NCBI GenBank assembly: GCA_964390905.1
Contig: CAYMLO010000021.1
Location: 1 to 64,000, forward strand
Source of the DNA: JAFGLZ01 sp964390905
GTDB taxonomy: Bacteria > Planctomycetota > Phycisphaerae > UBA1845 > JAFGLZ01
DNA: 64,000 nucleotides
Reading direction: 5' to 3'
The notes under the pieces are model-generated. The model did not search any database. It was not told the DNA's origin and saw only the letters and a program-made list of their open reading frames with translations. Positions 47,812 to 56,758 of the stretch are shown here, piece after piece (position 1 is the stretch's first letter; each line of letters opens with the position of its first letter). A program made the translations under genes and the position numbers.

Positions 47812-50403
47812 TCAACCTTTCGCCGGCTGGGTCTCGGCCCGACGGAGGTTCTCTCGAGCGGGCTTGAAGTCGGGGGCAAGCTTCAGGGATTCGTTGAACG
47901 CGGCGATGGCTTCGTCCCGCCGGCCCAGTTCCAGCAGCACCTGGCCGAGCGCGTTGTGGGCTCTGGGGTTCTTGGCATCAAGCTTGACCGCTTGTGTGAA
48001 TGCCCGCTGGGCGTCGGCGAAGCGTTCCTGTTTGGCGAGCACCACGCCCAGGTTGTAGTGGCCGGGCGCCCAACGGGGCGCGGACTTGACGACCTGCTCG
48101 AGGTGCGCGCGGGCCTGATCCAGCTTGCCGGTTTGCCCGAGCGTCACGCCGAGATGGAATCGGGCTGACATGGACTTGGCGTTGAGTTCCAGCACCTTAC
48201 TCAAATGCTCGACCGCCTTGTCGGTCTGTCCCAGGCTTCGCAAGACCAGGCCCAACTCGTAGTGCGCCCCCGCGTGGTCGGGTCGGTGTTGAAGGGCCAG
48301 GCGGAACTGGGCCACAGCCGCTGAGGCCTTGTCTTGCGCGACGAGGAGGCGCCCCAGTTGCGTGCGGGCGTCTGGGTCGGCCCGCATGCCCAGGGCGTGA
48401 TGCAGGACGCGGATGGCGTCGTCCAGGCGGTTCTCGGCCCTTAGCATCTTGGCCAAAGCCTGGGCCGCCTTGACGTGATGTGAATCGAGTTTCAAGGCCT
48501 GCTCGAACGCGGCGCGCGCCTCGGCCTTCCGGCCGGCGCGGAGGTGCAGCGCCCCGATGTTGTGATAGGCCGGTGCCGTCTGGGTCCCGTGTCCGGCAGC
48601 GATGCACTTCTTGAACAGCGCCATCGCTTCGGCGTCCTGCCCGCGATGGAAGGCCACCAGACCCAGGCCGAAGAACGCTGCTGGATTCTGCGAGTCATCC
48701 TGGAGGGACGCCTGCAACGCCTTCTCGGCTTCGTCCAGCTTGCCCAGATGAACCGTCGCCAGGCCCAGCCCGGCCAGGGGCTCGGCCTTGCGCCTCGAGA
48801 CCGAGGCGTAGCGGGCGAAGGTCTCGGCGGCGTCCGGGTATCGTCCGAGGTTCAGGTAGCACTCTGCGAGCATGCTGAGGGCGCGGATGTCGCGGGGGTT
48901 GTGGTGAACGAAAGGCTCGAGCACTGCGATGGCCTCAGCGAATCGGCCGGCATTGGCCAGCTCGGTCGCCCGTTGGGACCTGGCCCAGTGGCCCATCATG
49001 TCCTTGGGGTCGGGCGGCGCCGCCGTCGTCGTGGGTGCAGACGTGGCCACCACGTACCCGAGGGCGGCCAGCTTGTTTCTCGTGCTTTCGTCCACCGGAA
49101 GATTGCCAGACACCGCGCCGAGTAACTCCGGGTCTTCGCCCGCCAGCTCGCGGAGCTGTTGATGCAGCTCGGCGGCCAGCTCAGGTCGCTGGGCGAACAG
49201 GTTGTTGAGCTCGTTCGGATCGGCCTGCAGGTCGTACAGTTCGGGCCGCGGCGCGTGGATAAACTTCACGTCATCGCGGCGAATGCCCGCCAGGGGGGAC
49301 CAGTTGTGCATGACCTTGGGCCATAGGCTCTCCACGTAGATCGCGCGAGGCCCTTCGGGCAAGGGCTGCAGCAGGCTGGTCCCGTCCAGGCCCGTTGGGA
49401 TCGGCACGCCCAGCATGTCGAGCACCGTCGGCATGACGTCGATCAACCCGACCTGCCGGTTCAGGACTACGCCCTGCGGCAGCGGCGACGGGCCGCTGAA
49501 GATCATCGGAACCAGCAGTGTCGCGTCATAGACCAGCAGGCCGTGCGTTAGCTCCTGGTGTTCGCCGAGTGCCTCGCCGTGATCGCCCACGACGACGACG
49601 AGCGTTCGGTCGCGGACGCCCATGCGGTCAATCGCCGCCAGCAGCTGCCCGAGCTGGGCGTCGGCGTAGGCGATCTCGCCGTCGTAGGGCCGCCCCGCGT
49701 GGCGATCGGCGAAGGGCTTCGGCGGGGCATAGGGGAAATGCGGATCGAAGTAGTGCACCCAGAGGAAGAACCGTTCCCGACCGTGCTGGTCGAGCCAGGC
49801 CTGGACGTGTCGGTTGGTGTCCTCGGCCAATCGCTCGCGATAGCCGAAGGCCTGTGTGCGTCCGTCGGTGGTCAGGTCGTCGGCGTAGTGCTGGAATCCC
49901 TGGGCCAGCCCGAATCGCCGATCCAGCACGAAGGCGCTGATGACGGCCGCCGTCCGGTAGCCGCGTTCCTGGAGGATCTCGGCCAAGGTTCGCACGCGAT
50001 CCGGTACAGAGAAGATGACGTTGGCCCGGGCACCGTGGTTCTGGGGGTTCAGACCCGTCAAGAGGGAGGTGTGCGCCGGCAAGGTCAGGGGGACGCTCGT
50101 GACGGCCTGCGCGCAACGGACGCCTTGCGCCGCCAGGGCGTCGAGCGTGGGCGTCTCGGCCGCCGCATGGCCGTAGCAGCCGACGCGATCCGCACGGAGC
50201 GTGTCGATGCTCACCAGCAACAGGTTGAAGTCGCGAAGCTTCCCCGGCGACAGCGCGATCGGTGCGATCTCGGTGTCGCCCTTGTCGGACAGGCCGACCC
50301 ACAGCTCTGCAAGAACGCTCACCAAGACGAACGCCGACACCAACCAGGGCAGGCTCTTTTTGCCCGGTGTGGTGTCATGTTGTCTGGTGGAGGAGGGGGT
50401 CAT
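47812..50403 (-). CDS. Membrane-anchored sulfatase-fold hydrolase with Thr nucleophile and TPR domain
   Basis: 863 residues. One N-terminal membrane helix (about 20-38), then an alkaline-phosphatase-superfamily domain (about 55-440). Metal ligands are visible in LLVSIDTLRADRVG (Asp67) and VVGDHGEALGEH. At the sulfatase C-x-P-x-R position is VPLTLPAHTSLLTG: Thr107 in place of Cys, so no formylglycine can form and a phosphodiesterase or phosphotransferase reaction is likelier than sulfate hydrolysis. About ten TPR repeats fill residues 480-860 (AHNALGQVLLELGRRDEAI). Substrate unknown. First-listed but last-transcribed of a three-gene minus-strand cluster. Confidence 0.85.
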   Translation of the reverse strand: MTPSSTRQHDTTPGKKSLPWLVSAFVLVSVLAELWVGLSDKGDTEIAPIALSPGKLRDFNLLLVSIDTLRADRVGCYGHAAAETPTLDALAAQGVRCAQAVTSVPLTLPAHTSLLTGLNPQNHGARANVIFSVPDRVRTLAEILQERGYRTAAVISAFVLDRRFGLAQGFQHYADDLTTDGRTQAFGYRERLAEDTNRHVQAWLDQHGRERFFLWVHYFDPHFPYAPPKPFADRHAGRPYDGEIAYADAQLGQLLAAIDRMGVRDRTLVVVVGDHGEALGEHQELTHGLLVYDATLLVPMIFSGPSPLPQGVVLNRQVGLIDVMPTVLDMLGVPIPTGLDGTSLLQPLPEGPRAIYVESLWPKVMHNWSPLAGIRRDDVKFIHAPRPELYDLQADPNELNNLFAQRPELAAELHQQLRELAGEDPELLGAVSGNLPVDESTRNKLAALGYVVATSAPTTTAAPPDPKDMMGHWARSQRATELANAGRFAEAIAVLEPFVHHNPRDIRALSMLAECYLNLGRYPDAAETFARYASVSRRKAEPLAGLGLATVHLGKLDEAEKALQASLQDDSQNPAAFFGLGLVAFHRGQDAEAMALFKKCIAAGHGTQTAPAYHNIGALHLRAGRKAEARAAFEQALKLDSHHVKAAQALAKMLRAENRLDDAIRVLHHALGMRADPDARTQLGRLLVAQDKASAAVAQFRLALQHRPDHAGAHYELGLVLRSLGQTDKAVEHLSKVLELNAKSMSARFHLGVTLGQTGKLDQARAHLEQVVKSAPRWAPGHYNLGVVLAKQERFADAQRAFTQAVKLDAKNPRAHNALGQVLLELGRRDEAIAAFNESLKLAPDFKPARENLRRAETQPAKG

Positions 50404-50415
50404 GATCGGGGTCTG

Positions 50416-51552
50416 CTACCAGGTCGGCCGGACGCCGCGTCGCGTCAGGCACCACACACGAAGGGCCAACACGTATCCCAACCCCATCAGGATCGCGTAA
50501 AAGGGGTGGGTGTTCAATGATGACGGCCCGCCGGCGACGCCGTCGGACGTGGCCTGGACGTTGCTCAGGAGCATGCCCGTCGCCCAGACCACCACGATCA
50601 GATAGGCCAGGTCATGCAGCCAGCAGATCGCCCAGGGCAGCCAGGCCCATCGTCGCGACGGCAGTAATCCGATCACGAGCGCGAGGATGATGGCGGAGAC
50701 GGCGACGTGCTGGACGACGTTTGGCTCGGGGCGGCCGGCGCCGAATTCCCGGAGCAGCTCGAGTGCCAGGAGGACCGGCGTTAGGGCGGCCTGAGGGGTC
50801 AGACCGAGCCAGTTGTCCGCCGCGACGATGCCGCCGATGAGCATGGCGAACGGGGGGAGGCCCCAGGCCCAGGCAATCAGGGGAAGGGCCCGGCGCGGGG
50901 CCCGGTCGGCCAGCGGCGCGTGCAGATCGCCCAACCAGGCCAGCAGGGGCAGCAGTATCCCGTAGGCGGCTGCGTGTCCTGCCAGGGCGTCTAATGCGAT
51001 GGGGTGCCATCCCGCTGGATCCATCACGATCACCTGGATCAGGCCTGCCGCGGCGCCGATGACGATTCCGCACGCGATCTGCACCGTCCGACTGTTGGCG
51101 CGGACGAGCAGACCTGCCGTCAGCGCCGCCGCCGCCCAGTGGGGCAATGCGCGGACGATGGCTGCCTCGAGGATGACGCGTGTGCCAACGTCGGTGGTTG
51201 TCAGACCGGGGCTGCACCAAAGACCGGAGAACCTATAGAAGAGCAGTGATTCGACGAGGCTGACTGCGGCGCCGACGGCTATCCCCAGCATTAAGGTGAC
51301 GAAGACTCGAAGGACCGTCACGTCGCCTCTGCTGGCCAGAAGCAGGTAGGCCCAGCTGATTCCCAGGAGGACGGGGGTGGCGAGAAGCCACTCGGGCACT
51401 TGACCGTGCCAGAGGGCGGACGCAGCGATCGTGGCCGCCGTGACCGCCGACACGGCCGCGAGCATCGCGGAGGTCAGGAGGCCAACGGGACGTTCTGGCC
51501 GATGCGGGCGGCCGGGCACAGGTTGATCCGAATCCGCCGAGTGCACGGTCAC
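50416..51552 (-). CDS. Polytopic membrane protein, unknown
   Basis: 378 residues with about ten hydrophobic helices (LLTSAMLAAVSAVTAATIAA; LLATPVLLGISWAYLLLA; VFVTLMLGIAVGAAVSLVESLL; CGIVIGAAAGLIQVIVM; VAVSAIILALVIGLLP; LAYLIVVVWATGMLLS; FYAILMGLGYVLALRVWCL). Resembles PrsW-type or other integral-membrane protease-like folds only loosely; no catalytic motif is clear. GTG start at 51552, 5 nt after the stop of the upstream gene, and its own stop is 12 nt before the sulfatase-fold gene, so the three genes form one unit. Confidence 0.65.
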   Translation of the reverse strand: MTVHSADSDQPVPGRPHRPERPVGLLTSAMLAAVSAVTAATIAASALWHGQVPEWLLATPVLLGISWAYLLLASRGDVTVLRVFVTLMLGIAVGAAVSLVESLLFYRFSGLWCSPGLTTTDVGTRVILEAAIVRALPHWAAAALTAGLLVRANSRTVQIACGIVIGAAAGLIQVIVMDPAGWHPIALDALAGHAAAYGILLPLLAWLGDLHAPLADRAPRRALPLIAWAWGLPPFAMLIGGIVAADNWLGLTPQAALTPVLLALELLREFGAGRPEPNVVQHVAVSAIILALVIGLLPSRRWAWLPWAICWLHDLAYLIVVVWATGMLLSNVQATSDGVAGGPSSLNTHPFYAILMGLGYVLALRVWCLTRRGVRPTW

Positions 51553-51557
51553 AACGG

Positions 51558-53324
51558 CTACTGGGCATTCAGCTTCGATCTGAGCATCCTGAGCAGCGAT
51601 CGGCCCTCGGGCGTTCCCTGGAACCGTTGCGCTACCTTGAACTGTGCGATGACTTCGTCGGCCGGCGGATCGGCGCGCTGCGTGGTGATCACCTTGACCA
51701 GGGCCCCGTATTCGGCCATGAGCTCCTCGGCAGCCTTTCTGGCCTGATCGACCTGCGGGTCCTTCAGACCACTGCCCACGATCCGCCGGTAGATCGTCAG
51801 AGCGTGCCCCGACTTGGCCTTCTTGATCTTGTTGGCCTGCGCCAGCAGTTTGGGCAGCTGGGCCTTCGTGGCGTCCCGGTCACGCTGCAGCAGGACCGTG
51901 ACGGCCTGACCGGCGGCGTCGACGGTGTTCTTGCCCTTGCAGGTTTTGGCCGAGCTCACGCCGGTCTTCTTCCACGCGGCCACGAGGGCGTCGGCCTGGG
52001 CCTGCGTGATCGCCTTGGTCGCGGGGACATGGGCGGCGACGGCCGCCAGACGCGACTTGGCCTCGGGTGATTTGGCTACCGCAGCGGCCAGGGCATCGTC
52101 CTTGGCGTCGCAGCAGATGACGCCCCGCGCCACCGGCAACAGGGCGGCCACGGTCTGTGCCTTTGCCGCCTTCGGGCCGACGGCCATCAGATACACACGG
52201 CTTCGGTCAATGGTTAGCTCGCTGATCAGCCTCGTCAGCGCCGCGAAGTAGACTCTTGCCTGGATCTCGGGGGGCCAGTTGGTCTCGGGGGTCTGGGCTT
52301 CGACGGCCAGCACGATCAGGCCCATTGCATCTGCAAGCGGTTGGTAGGGGACGATGGTGGCCTTCGAGGCAGGCGCGTCCAGGATCAGCAGGGGCCAAGC
52401 CTGTTCGGGCTTGTAGTCCTTCGGGGTGGCGATGGCCATCCGGTAGCGGTGCATCTCGCCCTTGAACTTCATGTCCCGGGCCTTGCGGAAGATCAGACGG
52501 GGGATGCGCAGTTCGGCGAGCGTGCCGGTGCCGGCCTTGACCGGGACCTTGCCGACGGGCAGCTTCTCCTTCGGTTTCCCGAGGTCCATCAGCTGGCTGA
52601 GACTGACCAGCGGCCCGTCCCGGAAGCAGAGCATGCCGAGCGCGGCCTTGACCGACATGTCGTTCATGATCTCCTTGTTTCGGGTGAGCACGCGGATGAC
52701 GAACACCTGGTCCCCCGGTCGGTCCATCACCAGGAGCGCGCCGAATCCGGGCGGCGTGGCGTTGAGGTCCGGATACCCCACCACGTAGATCGTGATGTCG
52801 AGAATCTCGATCGGTGGTTGGGGCAGCGTCATGGTCTTGTCCTTCTCAGCCATCTGCCGGCAGAGCTGCATCAGGTACTGTCTGGCCTCCAGCTCCGTCG
52901 GCTCGGGTCCCATGGTGATGGTCGTTCGCTTGGCGGGGGGGTCGGGCGAGGTCAGGACGATCTTGGTTCCGTCGACTTTGCCCGTCCAGCCCGTTGGCAC
53001 GGGCAGGCCGAACCCGGCCTCGCGGTTCCACACCGGCTTGGGCACGACGATCGGTCCGCTCGACTTCTTCTTGGACTTGGGTGGCTTGAGCGACAGCGCC
53101 ATGCCGCCCTTCTTGCCGCCTCCCTTGCCTTTCTTTGCGGCGGGCTTCTTGTCCTTCTTGTTGGGGGCGGGCTTGCCCTTTGGGGACTTCTTGTCAGCAG
53201 CCCCCTTCTTGGGAGGGGTGGCCGCCTTTTCCGCCAGCGCCGCGCCCGTCCAAGCGCCCACCAGGGCCCACGCCAGTACCCATACCGCACACGACGGCAT
53301 CCTTCGGTTCTGCTTTGTCATCAT
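51558..53324 (-). CDS. Secreted protein with Lys/Pro-rich linker and degenerate alpha/beta-hydrolase-like region
   Basis: 588 residues from the ATG pair at 53324/53321, chosen because AAAGGTG lies just upstream. Signal peptide about 9-31. A strongly basic linker (about 35-95, K-K-x-A-K/P repeats) could bind nucleic acid, cell wall or acidic glycan. Then a conserved domain VVPKPVWNREAGFGLPVPTGWTG, and from about 300 a hydrolase-like core (WPLLILDAPASKATIVPYQPLADAMGLIVLAVEAQ, RSRVYLMAVGPKAAKAQT) in which no G-x-S-x-G nucleophile is present. Unknown function. It heads a three-gene minus-strand unit and has its own promoter. Confidence 0.65.
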   Translation of the reverse strand: MMTKQNRRMPSCAVWVLAWALVGAWTGAALAEKAATPPKKGAADKKSPKGKPAPNKKDKKPAAKKGKGGGKKGGMALSLKPPKSKKKSSGPIVVPKPVWNREAGFGLPVPTGWTGKVDGTKIVLTSPDPPAKRTTITMGPEPTELEARQYLMQLCRQMAEKDKTMTLPQPPIEILDITIYVVGYPDLNATPPGFGALLVMDRPGDQVFVIRVLTRNKEIMNDMSVKAALGMLCFRDGPLVSLSQLMDLGKPKEKLPVGKVPVKAGTGTLAELRIPRLIFRKARDMKFKGEMHRYRMAIATPKDYKPEQAWPLLILDAPASKATIVPYQPLADAMGLIVLAVEAQTPETNWPPEIQARVYFAALTRLISELTIDRSRVYLMAVGPKAAKAQTVAALLPVARGVICCDAKDDALAAAVAKSPEAKSRLAAVAAHVPATKAITQAQADALVAAWKKTGVSSAKTCKGKNTVDAAGQAVTVLLQRDRDATKAQLPKLLAQANKIKKAKSGHALTIYRRIVGSGLKDPQVDQARKAAEELMAEYGALVKVITTQRADPPADEVIAQFKVAQRFQGTPEGRSLLRMLRSKLNAQ

Positions 53325-53361
53325 CGTCACCTTTCAGCTGCTGGACCGTTGCGAGCGAGCC

Positions 53362-53390
53362 AGTCTACTTCAATGCGAGCGGTGCGCCAA
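53362..53390 (-). promoter_or_regulatory. Promoter of the three-gene minus-strand cluster
   Basis: Minus strand: TTGGCG (53390-53385), 17 bp spacer, TAGACT (53367-53362), about 37 nt before the start at 53324. It is divergent from the promoter at 53464. Confidence 0.5.
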
Positions 53391-53463
53391 TCCTCTGTCG
53401 TTTGGCGCGAGGGGGCGTTCCCAGGCTCGCGGGAACGGGGACCGGTGGGCCGCAAAAACGGCG

Positions 53464-53491
53464 TTGACAGGGGCGCTTGCCATCCTATAAT
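53464..53491 (+). promoter_or_regulatory. Near-consensus sigma-70 promoter of the sugar-ABC ATPase
   Basis: TTGACA (53464-53469), 16 bp spacer, TATAAT (53486-53491). Both hexamers match consensus exactly, the strongest promoter in the window. Leader about 55 nt. Confidence 0.75.
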
Positions 53492-53553
53492 ATGGGTCCT
53501 TTTGAAGCGGGCCCACGGGTGTGGGTATCCGCAAGTAGTGTGAGTACAGAAAC

Positions 53554-54693
53554 ATGGCGCAGGTGATCCTGGAAGGCGTGGCGAAAGTCTTTCCGGGCGG
53601 CGTGCAGGCGGTCAGGCAGATGGACCTGCACATTGCCGACCAGGAGTTCCTCGTGCTCGTGGGACCCTCGGGATGTGGCAAGAGCACGACGCTGCGGATG
53701 GTGGCAGGGCTCGAGGAGGTCACGGAGGGGACAATCCGGATCGGGGAACGGGTTGTCAACGATGTTCCGCCCAAGAACCGCGACATCGCCATGGTGTTTC
53801 AGAACTACGCCTTATACCCGCACATGACGGTGTACAAGAACATGGCGTTCGGGCTCAAGCTCCGGAAGGTTCCCAAGAAGGAGATCGACCAGAAGGTTCG
53901 CGGCGCGGCACAGATGCTGGGCATTGAGGAACTGCTGGACCGCAAGCCCAAGGCGCTGTCGGGCGGTCAGCGGCAACGGGTAGCGGTGGGCCGCGCGATC
54001 GTACGTAACCCCAAGGCGTTCTTGTTCGATGAGCCGCTCAGCAACCTGGACGCCAAGCTGCGGGTGGAGATGCGGGCCGAGCTGAAGAAGCTCCACCGCC
54101 GGCTGCAGACGACGACGATCTACGTGACTCACGACCAGGAAGAGGCGATGACGTTGGGGGACCGGGTGGTGGTCATGCGGGACGGCCTGGTATTGCAGGT
54201 CGACTCGCCGCTGAACATCTACGACTATCCGGCCAATCGGTTTGTTGGCGGCTTCGTCGGGACCCCGCCGATGAACTTCATGGAAGGCAAGCTCGTGACG
54301 GAGAACGGGTCGATCTACTTTGACGAGGGATCGAACCAGCTCCGTCTGTCCGACGAGATCAGCGAGCGGGTCCAAGGGTACTCGGGCCAGCCGATGGTGT
54401 TGGGCGTTCGTCCGGAGAACATCTCGGATCGCAGCGAAGGCGGCTTCGCGGGTCCGGAGAACACGTTGAGCGTCAGGGTGAGTGTGGTGGAGCCGTTGGG
54501 GGACAAGATGGACGTCTACATGTCGACGCCCACCCACGAGCACCTGATTTGCCGAGCGGATTCGCACAGCCAGATCCAGGAAGGTCAGGAACTGTCGATG
54601 TACCTGGATATGAGCCGCGTGCACATTTTCGAACCCGGAGACACGGGTGTGAACGTCAGCCTGACCAACAACGGGGCGACTGCCAGTGCTTAG
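53554..54693 (+). CDS. ugpC: Sugar ABC transporter ATPase (UgpC/MsmX-type)
   Basis: 379 residues, ATG at 53554. Walker A G37-x7-T45 (GPSGCGKST), signature L135-S-G-G-Q, Walker B with Asp159-Glu160 (FLFDEP) and switch His193. The C-terminal TOBE/OB region (about 245-370: FVGTPPMNFMEG, VLGVRPENI) places it in the MalK/UgpC/MsmX group, whose members serve several sugar importers. No permease adjoins it, so it likely powers the importer at 17.1-20.3 kb and perhaps others. Strong constitutive-type promoter and a downstream terminator mark it as a single-gene unit. Confidence 0.93.
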   Translation: MAQVILEGVAKVFPGGVQAVRQMDLHIADQEFLVLVGPSGCGKSTTLRMVAGLEEVTEGTIRIGERVVNDVPPKNRDIAMVFQNYALYPHMTVYKNMAFGLKLRKVPKKEIDQKVRGAAQMLGIEELLDRKPKALSGGQRQRVAVGRAIVRNPKAFLFDEPLSNLDAKLRVEMRAELKKLHRRLQTTTIYVTHDQEEAMTLGDRVVVMRDGLVLQVDSPLNIYDYPANRFVGGFVGTPPMNFMEGKLVTENGSIYFDEGSNQLRLSDEISERVQGYSGQPMVLGVRPENISDRSEGGFAGPENTLSVRVSVVEPLGDKMDVYMSTPTHEHLICRADSHSQIQEGQELSMYLDMSRVHIFEPGDTGVNVSLTNNGATASA

Positions 54694-54803
54694 TTCAATG
54701 ACCCAGCACTGGTGCCGTCATCGAGGTAGGCTGAGGCGCATCGGAAGGGGGATGCCGATGGGCTAGGGGAAAACCTCCACACTCCGGGACCATGGGTTCG
54801 AAA

Positions 54804-54830
54804 GTGGGCGGATGTTTGGCCCGCTTTTTT
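54804..54830 (+). terminator. Intrinsic terminator after the ABC ATPase
   Basis: GTGGGC (54804-54809), 9-nt loop, GCCCGC (54819-54824), then six T (54825-54830). The preceding intergenic stretch also has a CATCGG/CCGATG hairpin around 54740-54760. Confidence 0.65.
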
Positions 54831-54973
54831 GTTTGCTCTTTGGTTTGTTGGGCCGGCGAGGCTGATGGCCCGGGCGGGTCGAGGGTTGCACTTGAGTAGA
54901 TGCGGTCGTCCGTCGACCGCATGAGGGTGCGGCAGAGAGGCGAGCTGCACGACAACTGAATAAGGAAGACACC

Positions 54974-56716
54974 ATGAACACTGACATGCTGCGGATTATC
55001 GATGGCATCTCGCGAGATCGGAATATCGACAAGGAGCAGGTCTTCGTTGATCTGGAACAGGCCATCATCTCGGCCGTCCGCAAGGCGGCGGGACAGATGG
55101 AGGAGGTGGAGTGCACGATCAATCGGATGTCGGGCGCGATTACCGCCACGCTGAATGGCGAACCGTTCGACATGGATACGCTGGGCAGGATCGCGGCGCA
55201 GACGGCCAAGCAGGTGATGATCCAGAAGATCCGCGAGGCGGAGCGCGACAGCATCTACGAGGAGTACATCGACCGGAAGGGCCAGATCGTGACGGGCACG
55301 GTGACGCGGTTCGAGGGCGGGGCCTTGGTGATCAGCCTGGGCCGCGCCGAGGGGTTCCTGCCTCGCAGCGAGCAGATCCCTGGAGAGACTCACAACCTGG
55401 GGGAGCGGGTTCGAGCCCTGGTGTTGGACGTCCGGGAGGCCCCGCATCAGGTGAAGATCATCCTGTCTCGGACGCACCCGGACCTGATCCGGCGGCTGTT
55501 CGAGCTGGAAGTCCCGGAGGTGGGGGAACGGGTCATCGAGATGAAGGCCCTTGCGCGTGAGGCGGGCTACCGGACGAAGGTGGCGGTCAGCAGCATCGAC
55601 AGCCGCGTCGACGCAGTGGGGGCGTGCGTGGGGGTGCGTGGGAGCCGGATCAAGAACATCGTCGACGAGCTTGGCGGCGAGAAGATCGACATCGTTCGGT
55701 GGAACGAGTCGTCCCAGATCCTGATTGGTAACGCGTTGAAGCCGGCGGAGGTGCAGGAGACGGCGCTGTGCTTCGAGCTGAACCGCGCGACGGTGGTGGT
55801 GACGGAGGACCAGCTGTCGCTGGCGATCGGGAAGCGTGGGCAGAACGTTCGTCTGGCCGCCCGGTTGACCGGGTGGGACATCGATATACTCACGCCGGCG
55901 GAATACAACAAGGGCCTGGACGACATGGAGAAGGCCCTGCGGACGATCGAGGGGGTGGAGGACCTGTTCTTCAGCAAGCTGATCGCCATCGGCGTGATCA
56001 GCTTGATGGATGTCGAGGAGGTCGGTGTAGAGCCGCTGGTCAGTGAGCTGGAGGTGGATCGGGAACTGGCCGAACGGATCGTGTCGGTGGCTTCGGAGCA
56101 GGCCAAACGGATCGCGGCCGAGATGGAGGCCGCCAAGGAGGCGGCGGAGCGTGCGAAGGCCGAGGCCGAGGCGGCGGGCGTTGACGGCGAGACGCCGGCA
56201 GAAGGCGAGGCGCCCGCGGGCGAGGGCGCTGCGGCGCCGGCGGCTGAAGGGGCTGCCGCGCCGGAGGCCGAGGGGGTTGCGGCCGAGACCGACCAGGCCA
56301 TTGCGGCACCCAGGGCGGAGGAGGGGGTCGTCGAGTCGCCCGAGGACGAGGACGTGCCTCCCAAGGAAGCCGAAGAAGGGGCCGAGCAGGGAGAGACGGC
56401 TCCTGCTGCCGAGGTGGCGGCGAGTGCGGATGAGGTCGCTGGCGTCGAGGAGGTGGCCGCGATTGGTGCGGATGCCGAGGCTGGCGGCGAAACGGATGCT
56501 GCGCCCGCCGAGCCGGGCCAAGCCGAGGCTGTTGAGGGGGAGGCGACATCCGAAGAGGAGGTCAAGGCGCCGGTGGAGGTCGCCGAGGCGTTGGCGGCCC
56601 CGGTCGAGTCGGAGGCGGCTGAGGCCGACGCGCGTGGCACGGCCCCGGACGAGGCGGCGTCCGAGCAGGACAATGTCGTCGCCACGAGGGACCCAGGGGA
56701 AGGAACGAATCAGTAG
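54974..56716 (+). CDS. nusA: Transcription factor NusA
   Basis: 580 residues, ATG at 54974 behind AAGGAAG. N-terminal RNAP-binding domain (about 1-100), S1 domain (GQIVTGTVTRFEGGALVISLGRAEGFLPRSEQ, about 103-170), KH1 and KH2 (GACVGVRGSRIKNIVDELGGEKIDIV; LSLAIGKRGQNVRLAARLTGWDIDIL), then helical acidic repeats (EGVEDLFFSKLIAIGVISLMDVEEV). Residues from about 385 are an Ala/Glu/Pro-rich acidic tail of some 190 residues, unusual for NusA. Modulates pausing, termination and antitermination. rimP, normally upstream, is missing; infB follows 42 nt on. Confidence 0.96.
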   Translation: MNTDMLRIIDGISRDRNIDKEQVFVDLEQAIISAVRKAAGQMEEVECTINRMSGAITATLNGEPFDMDTLGRIAAQTAKQVMIQKIREAERDSIYEEYIDRKGQIVTGTVTRFEGGALVISLGRAEGFLPRSEQIPGETHNLGERVRALVLDVREAPHQVKIILSRTHPDLIRRLFELEVPEVGERVIEMKALAREAGYRTKVAVSSIDSRVDAVGACVGVRGSRIKNIVDELGGEKIDIVRWNESSQILIGNALKPAEVQETALCFELNRATVVVTEDQLSLAIGKRGQNVRLAARLTGWDIDILTPAEYNKGLDDMEKALRTIEGVEDLFFSKLIAIGVISLMDVEEVGVEPLVSELEVDRELAERIVSVASEQAKRIAAEMEAAKEAAERAKAEAEAAGVDGETPAEGEAPAGEGAAAPAAEGAAAPEAEGVAAETDQAIAAPRAEEGVVESPEDEDVPPKEAEEGAEQGETAPAAEVAASADEVAGVEEVAAIGADAEAGGETDAAPAEPGQAEAVEGEATSEEEVKAPVEVAEALAAPVESEAAEADARGTAPDEAASEQDNVVATRDPGEGTNQ

Positions 56717-56758
56717 GCTGCTGCGTGGTGGCGGGGTGATTGGATCGGAGGACAGCCG

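Noticed and set aside
54780..54815. tRNA-like GGGTTCGAAAG segment
   Set aside because: No acceptor stem, D arm or anticodon arm can be placed around it; it belongs to the terminator region.
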